Positions 31,651 to 35,407 of a DNA stretch of 35,407 nucleotides are shown piece by piece; the first letter of the stretch is position 1, and each line of letters opens with the position of its first letter. The notes beneath the pieces are model-generated. The model was given only the letters and a program-made list of their open reading frames with translations. It was not told the origin of the DNA and ran no database searches. A program made the position numbers and the translations under genes. Source of the DNA: a virus. The stretch is taken from IMG/VR virus record IMGVR_UViG_3300023223_000931, positions 1 through 35,407 of that record, one strand, 5' to 3'.

Positions 31651-32646
31651 TTATGCTTGCATATCGATGACAGGACTTCCACCAACGAGCATACCAGCGA
31701 AGGACTGCTCAAGGAAATCTACATCTTGCCCAATTGGGAGTTCATGTTCATCGAGAATACAATGGAGGGCAGCCGTGTTGACACCCATATCGAAGTCCAG
31801 ATAGAACCCCGCAGTTTGGTTGACTAACACACGCAATCTGATCTGACCAGCGGTGGTCCCAGGGTCTGCTTGGAAGATATCATACAACTCACTATTCTGG
31901 CGAATCGTTTTGATACTCCATGTTACATCTCGATTACCTTCAATCAAACAATCAGGGAAGAATCCCTGGTTATCAGCATGAGTTTCAATCAGATTGTTAT
32001 TCACACTCAGATCGAACTCGGTGATCTTTGGATCTGTTGTGAGTGTCGATCCACTCCCATCCTCCCATGACCATGTCACATCACTGAAATGTGCTCCACG
32101 GTTCGTGGTCTGTGCGAGTGTGCTCAGTTCTCCACCAGGGGGTGTGGTCGCTTGTTCAGCAACATTGCTTTGAACAAAGATGCGACCGATGATCTTCACA
32201 GTCATAAGAATGAGATCATCAGGACGGAACGCCCATGAGATGGTATCAATCTTACATCCAGAGAGCTTATAATAGAAAGGAGTGGAACCATCAGTCCAAC
32301 CCATCTCTAGCGTGAATGAACGCAATGGTTCAGCGATAGTAACAAGGCCTGTTCCGCCTACTGTTCCAAACGCCAACGAGACGAGATCATCCGTAGTGAA
32401 TGCTTCTGATACGAGCGATTGAATCTCTACCTCGAACCGCTCACTATGCTTCTGCACAATGTGAACACCACGGTGATCCTTTCCTACAGGACGATACGGT
32501 TTGTGTCCATAATCCTCCTGAAATGTTCCTTCATTCAGAACAATACCGGGCCACAAAACCCGTTGCACCGCAGGATCTGTCCCATCGGTAACTTCAATCT
32601 CGTACGCCACTAGCGTGGCATCTTTCATTAATCCGTAAGTAGTCAT
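31651..32646 (-). CDS. Major tail tube protein
   Basis: The 331-residue beta-rich protein has repeated sandwich-like segments (FTLEMGWTDGSTPFYYKLSGCKIDTISWAF, read as several strands, then DVTWSIKTIRQNSELYDIF). Two similar halves can be perceived, a pattern known from siphovirus tail tube proteins related to the Hcp fold. It lies between neck genes and the tail chaperones, exactly where the tail tube gene is found. No sheath gene is seen, so the tail is probably non-contractile. Identification rests on position and composition more than on motifs. Confidence 0.72.
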   Translation of the reverse strand: MTTYGLMKDATLVAYEIEVTDGTDPAVQRVLWPGIVLNEGTFQEDYGHKPYRPVGKDHRGVHIVQKHSERFEVEIQSLVSEAFTTDDLVSLAFGTVGGTGLVTIAEPLRSFTLEMGWTDGSTPFYYKLSGCKIDTISWAFRPDDLILMTVKIIGRIFVQSNVAEQATTPPGGELSTLAQTTNRGAHFSDVTWSWEDGSGSTLTTDPKITEFDLSVNNNLIETHADNQGFFPDCLIEGNRDVTWSIKTIRQNSELYDIFQADPGTTAGQIRLRVLVNQTAGFYLDFDMGVNTAALHCILDEHELPIGQDVDFLEQSFAGMLVGGSPVIDMQA

Positions 32647-32648
32647 GC

Positions 32649-33335
32649 TTATACCTTCGCTGCTTCTTCAATAATCACTCGGGATGCCCAAGATGTAAAA
32701 GTCCGATCTATAAACGCTTCATCATCATCACTGAGACCAACATAAGGACGAGAAGGAACTGCACTACCATGGAATCCAACATGAAGTGCTGTTCCTTGAC
32801 CTTGACCTTGTTGAACTGCCGCCTTGGTCATGCGAGATGATGTAGATGCACTCTGTCGAAGAAGAAGATTCTTCTCGACATTAGGACCGATGATTGTAAC
32901 TGTCTCCTCCCCCGCACCAAAAATAAATCGTGATATTCCACCCCGTTGTAGTCCTGATACAGAGTGTCTGATCGAACGGCGTAATTGTCCCTTTTCAAAA
33001 AGAGCCTTCCTACTACGAGACGCCGTTCTTCTAGCCCTCATCTCAAGAGTACTATCTTTGAGTGGATCCCAAGGAGTACCATCAGGACCAACTTCGTCCT
33101 TCATGCGCTTCTTAATAGCCTTCGTGATGTGATCACCTACCTCTTCATGAGGTTGCTCAGGGAACGCAAGTCTTGTCCGCATTCTACGCAGTGCTCGAAT
33201 CACTCGCTTATCGTTGAGAACTCGAACATTGATGAAGCCTTCACCGGATTTCCCTGCTAATAGTCCACCACTAACATCGGTCAACGCTCCTTTCATAAGC
33301 GATCTAATCGCTATACCAAGTATGGGTAAAACCAT
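32649..33335 (-). CDS. Virion morphogenesis protein, Mu gpG/tail-completion S type
   Basis: The 228-residue protein carries the family hallmarks of Phage_tail_S: IKKRMKDEVGPDGTPWDPLKDST, in which PDG-W-PL-ST is diagnostic, then LFEKGQLRRSIRH and a C-terminal PSRPYVGLSDDDE. Family members take part in tail completion and head-tail joining. About 40 extra residues at the N-terminus are hydrophobic and Gly-rich. It is located between the terminator-like and tube genes. Confidence 0.82.
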   Translation of the reverse strand: MVLPILGIAIRSLMKGALTDVSGGLLAGKSGEGFINVRVLNDKRVIRALRRMRTRLAFPEQPHEEVGDHITKAIKKRMKDEVGPDGTPWDPLKDSTLEMRARRTASRSRKALFEKGQLRRSIRHSVSGLQRGGISRFIFGAGEETVTIIGPNVEKNLLLRQSASTSSRMTKAAVQQGQGQGTALHVGFHGSAVPSRPYVGLSDDDEAFIDRTFTSWASRVIIEEAAKV

Positions 33336-33817
33336 TAGTCCTGCCTCACCTCACGCTTGTAAAGGAATTGTAGATCCATCGCTAGTGTATCCACGCTTGC
33401 CTTACCATCTGTCACCTCAGCATACTGAGCAGTGATGACTTTAAATTGGGTTGGGATGAGTCCATCAATCTCGGGTTGTTGATTTCGAACCACGAAATCT
33501 TCGATTGCTTCCTCATATTCATGTACGATACGCTCTCCTACGAGTTGAGTATCCTGTTGCACATCAATAACGATGTTCACGATAAGATCGTTATCATAGA
33601 GATTCTGAAAACCATGCTGAATCGTTCCCTTTCGAGTCACGAACAGATGACAGGCGGGCAACTTATCGAGAATGATATCCATCGTAGGAATTCCACGCCA
33701 TGACTTGATGTCTCGTAACTTGGACTCTTCCTTCAGATTCTTCGTCAGCCACTGTACGAAGCGATTCACTGAGGAAAGTTCACTCCGATACAGTTGTTGA
33801 CCCGTTACCCGTCCCAT
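33335..33817 (-). CDS. Probable tail terminator/neck protein
   Basis: The 160-residue alpha/beta protein follows the gp36-like adaptor and precedes the morphogenesis protein. Size, a central strand pair (NDLIVNIVIDVQQDT) and a helix then C-terminal strand (VDTLAMDLQFLYKREV) fit tail terminator proteins of the gpU/gp17 kind, which cap the finished tail and join it to the head. No signature motif exists for this family, so the call is positional. Confidence 0.6.
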   Translation of the reverse strand: MGRVTGQQLYRSELSSVNRFVQWLTKNLKEESKLRDIKSWRGIPTMDIILDKLPACHLFVTRKGTIQHGFQNLYDNDLIVNIVIDVQQDTQLVGERIVHEYEEAIEDFVVRNQQPEIDGLIPTQFKVITAQYAEVTDGKASVDTLAMDLQFLYKREVRQD

Positions 33818-34515
33818 TACCTAATCCTCGGATCGAAACTCTCCGCAGTCTCACCACGATCTTCTCTGTTATCAGTCTCAAAGAAGTCAAACCAATCCAG
33901 ATCGGTTATGCTTCCTGTCAGATCGAAGACAGCATCTCCACCGCTCACTGACACCTTGAAGGCACCAGTATCTGTGATGATCGTACCAGCAGTATTGAGC
34001 AGATCAAGATTACCAGCACGAATTTCTTCGAGCATGTGATCTAGATGCATCTTAAATTCCTTCGTTCGATCAAACCATACCTTCCCATCCATCGTCTCGA
34101 ACGACATCTGATTCATTGCATAGCAACCCACCAGATTGGTAGAGATCTCTAGAATGAGAGGAGGTGCAGGATCAGCAAAAGGAACTTCATCATATGATGC
34201 GTTCAATTTCGCATTGATGAACGATTCTGCTTGCGTGATCTGTGCTGTTACATCAGCAGAAGAGATGCCAATATCACCCTCGAAGTTGAAAACATCGGTG
34301 GCAGCAGCAGGAACGACTAAATTGATAGTCTTCGGAAAGACGAATGTGTAGTCAGTCCCACCACCTACGATAGCAGCACCGTTCTTCGTTGCTGATGTAA
34401 CAGCGAACACATGTGCGTTAAATTCTAGAATAGAGCCAATTTCACCATGGTAGTCCTGAGTCCAACTAAGGAATGGATACCTCTGTCGGATCTGGGCTTC
34501 CGTGGTGTATGGCAT
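33817..34515 (-). CDS. Head-tail adaptor, gp36/DUF1320-like
   Basis: The 232-residue protein begins PYTTEAQIRQRYPFL and has ADVTAQITQAESFINAKLN, then PAPPLILEISTNLVGCYAMNQ. Helix, short PPL turn and helix are characteristic of the DUF1320/Mu gp36 and gp6-like head-tail connector families. About 45 residues of beta structure are inserted near residues 28-80, longer than usual for the family. It fits the neck position. Confidence 0.77.
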   Translation of the reverse strand: MPYTTEAQIRQRYPFLSWTQDYHGEIGSILEFNAHVFAVTSATKNGAAIVGGGTDYTFVFPKTINLVVPAAATDVFNFEGDIGISSADVTAQITQAESFINAKLNASYDEVPFADPAPPLILEISTNLVGCYAMNQMSFETMDGKVWFDRTKEFKMHLDHMLEEIRAGNLDLLNTAGTIITDTGAFKVSVSGGDAVFDLTGSITDLDWFDFFETDNREDRGETAESFDPRIR

Positions 34516-34517
34516 TA

Positions 34518-34949
34518 CTAGTCACAATCGCAGTTGAATGCGTCCAGTTTGGATCTGTAGGTTTGTCCACATCCACGAGGACAGGTCTTGTTGTTGCGCT
34601 TGTAAGCCTTCCACCACTCATTCATGGAGAGCCATTCACCATTGAGCATCTTGGTTTCACCTTCGTCATCTCCAGGTCCACCATCATCATCGTCATCACC
34701 CTCAGCCAGATCTTCCAGAGATGCCTCTAGTTTGGCTTCGAGTGTTCCGTTATATTCATCAAAAGCATCCTCGTCTACTTCGAGAATGACCTTTTTAGCA
34801 ATAGCCTCACGATAACTGTCCATGGCATATCCCCACCCCTGCAACTCCTTCAGAGACACAACCGTGCCCATGTCGTAGTATCCACCATCCAACTTCCCTC
34901 GTCCGAAACTCATTCCCTGTGCGTTAACTTTTACAAATGTTGCTGACAT
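34518..34949 (-). CDS. Hypothetical structural-operon protein with acidic stretch and zinc finger
   Basis: The 143-residue protein has an acidic low-complexity centre (EGDDDDDGGPGDDEGE) and a C-terminal CPRGCGQTYRSKLDAFNCDCD, four Cys that may bind zinc. It lies just downstream of the presumed capsid region. It could be a head-neck or scaffold-related factor. Family not recognised. Confidence 0.65.
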   Translation of the reverse strand: MSATFVKVNAQGMSFGRGKLDGGYYDMGTVVSLKELQGWGYAMDSYREAIAKKVILEVDEDAFDEYNGTLEAKLEASLEDLAEGDDDDDGGPGDDEGETKMLNGEWLSMNEWWKAYKRNNKTCPRGCGQTYRSKLDAFNCDCD

Positions 34950-34955
34950 ACTTAA

Positions 34956-35384
34956 TCACCCTAGTTCTTCACCTAAGACGGCTATTTCATATGTGAAATC
35001 AGTTGTGCCGTCAGCACCGTTCTGTGTTAGCACAATTTGAATGTTTCCATCCGTACCAACTATAACGAAATCAATTGGGATCGTAAGTTGATCATCTAGA
35101 ATCTGTTCAGGTGGAGAAGTAATTGCAACAGCGAGATTCCTGTAAATCGTATTGATACGATTTAGCGTTGCAGTCAGATTCTGAGTATTGAGAATTTCAA
35201 TATCAACTGAAGCAGGTTGTGTTCCTCCTACTGCAGTAATATCAACCACTACACGAGTAAGTTTTCCACCATGCGGAAGTTTCGATAGAGCTATCGCAGT
35301 ACGACTCACCGTGTTATCCACATTAGGGATAGTCGTAGAACCGCCTACAAAAGTGAGAGCCCGTGCGCCTACATTAAGAGCCAT
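34956..35384 (-). CDS. Beta-rich small virion protein candidate
   Basis: The 142-residue protein is almost wholly beta-strand-like with no charged helices (for example LTRVVVDITAVGG, IQIVLTQNGADGTTDFTYEIAV), like capsid decoration or small head proteins. An AGGT ribosome site precedes the ATG on the - strand. It is the first complete gene at the right edge, and capsid, portal and terminase genes are expected beyond it. The specific role is not established. Confidence 0.6.
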   Translation of the reverse strand: MALNVGARALTFVGGSTTIPNVDNTVSRTAIALSKLPHGGKLTRVVVDITAVGGTQPASVDIEILNTQNLTATLNRINTIYRNLAVAITSPPEQILDDQLTIPIDFVIVGTDGNIQIVLTQNGADGTTDFTYEIAVLGEELG

Positions 35385-35407
35385 ATTATTTACCTATTGA
35401 AATTAAA

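Noticed and set aside
1-35407. tRNA genes, rRNA, insertion sequences, attachment sites
   Set aside because: Reading both strands, I found no cloverleaf-like region, transposase motif or terminal inverted repeats. The compact coding layout leaves little room for them.

Overview
The window reads as a piece of a tailed dsDNA virus (Caudoviricetes-like) that infects an archaeon. The replication genes are of archaeal/eukaryotic type: family B DNA polymerase, archaeo-eukaryotic primase, small and large clamp-loader (RFC) subunits, an XPF/ERCC4 nuclease and a Cas4/RecB-type Fe-S nuclease. They sit beside an ordinary tailed-virus morphogenesis block with head-tail adaptor, tail tube, tail chaperones with a -1 frameshift, tape measure and hub. 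From memory, this combination recalls the magroviruses of marine Group II Euryarchaeota and relatives. The host assignment is inference, because no host gene, terminase or capsid gene lies in the window.

Layout. Positions 1-14030 are all on the + strand: a compact replication, repair and nucleotide-metabolism operon. Nearly every junction is a stop/start overlap (ATGA, TAATG) and there is almost no non-coding DNA. Large enzymes are separated by very small genes. About fifteen encode Cys/His-rich proteins of 29-139 residues, mostly zinc-ribbon-like, and many fall below usual gene-calling limits. Four more encode winged-helix-like proteins. An AT-rich HNH endonuclease gene of homing type sits between the primase region and the ERCC4 nuclease gene.

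Positions 35384 down to 14027 are all on the - strand: a late operon. In transcription order it has two small proteins that follow the (unseen) capsid genes, a gp36-like adaptor, a probable tail terminator, a Mu gpG-like morphogenesis protein, the tail tube, tail assembly chaperones G and GT, the tape measure protein, two small proteins, a 2016-residue beta-helical fibre-like protein and a 1087-residue hub/tip protein.

After a 50-base gap carrying repeats, the late operon ends in a cluster of membrane and membrane-associated genes (19153 to 14027). It includes a clear MscS-type mechanosensitive channel, a small GTPase-like protein, several two-helix membrane proteins, a proline-rich membrane protein and zinc-ribbon proteins. 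In tailed phages this end of the late operon is where lysis genes usually sit, so the cluster is a candidate for an undescribed archaeal virus egress or envelope-remodelling module. That role is inference.

The two operons converge and their last stop codons share the four bases CTAG at 14027-14030. I saw no tRNA, rRNA, CRISPR array or insertion sequence, and no gene-free stretch longer than about 60 bases.
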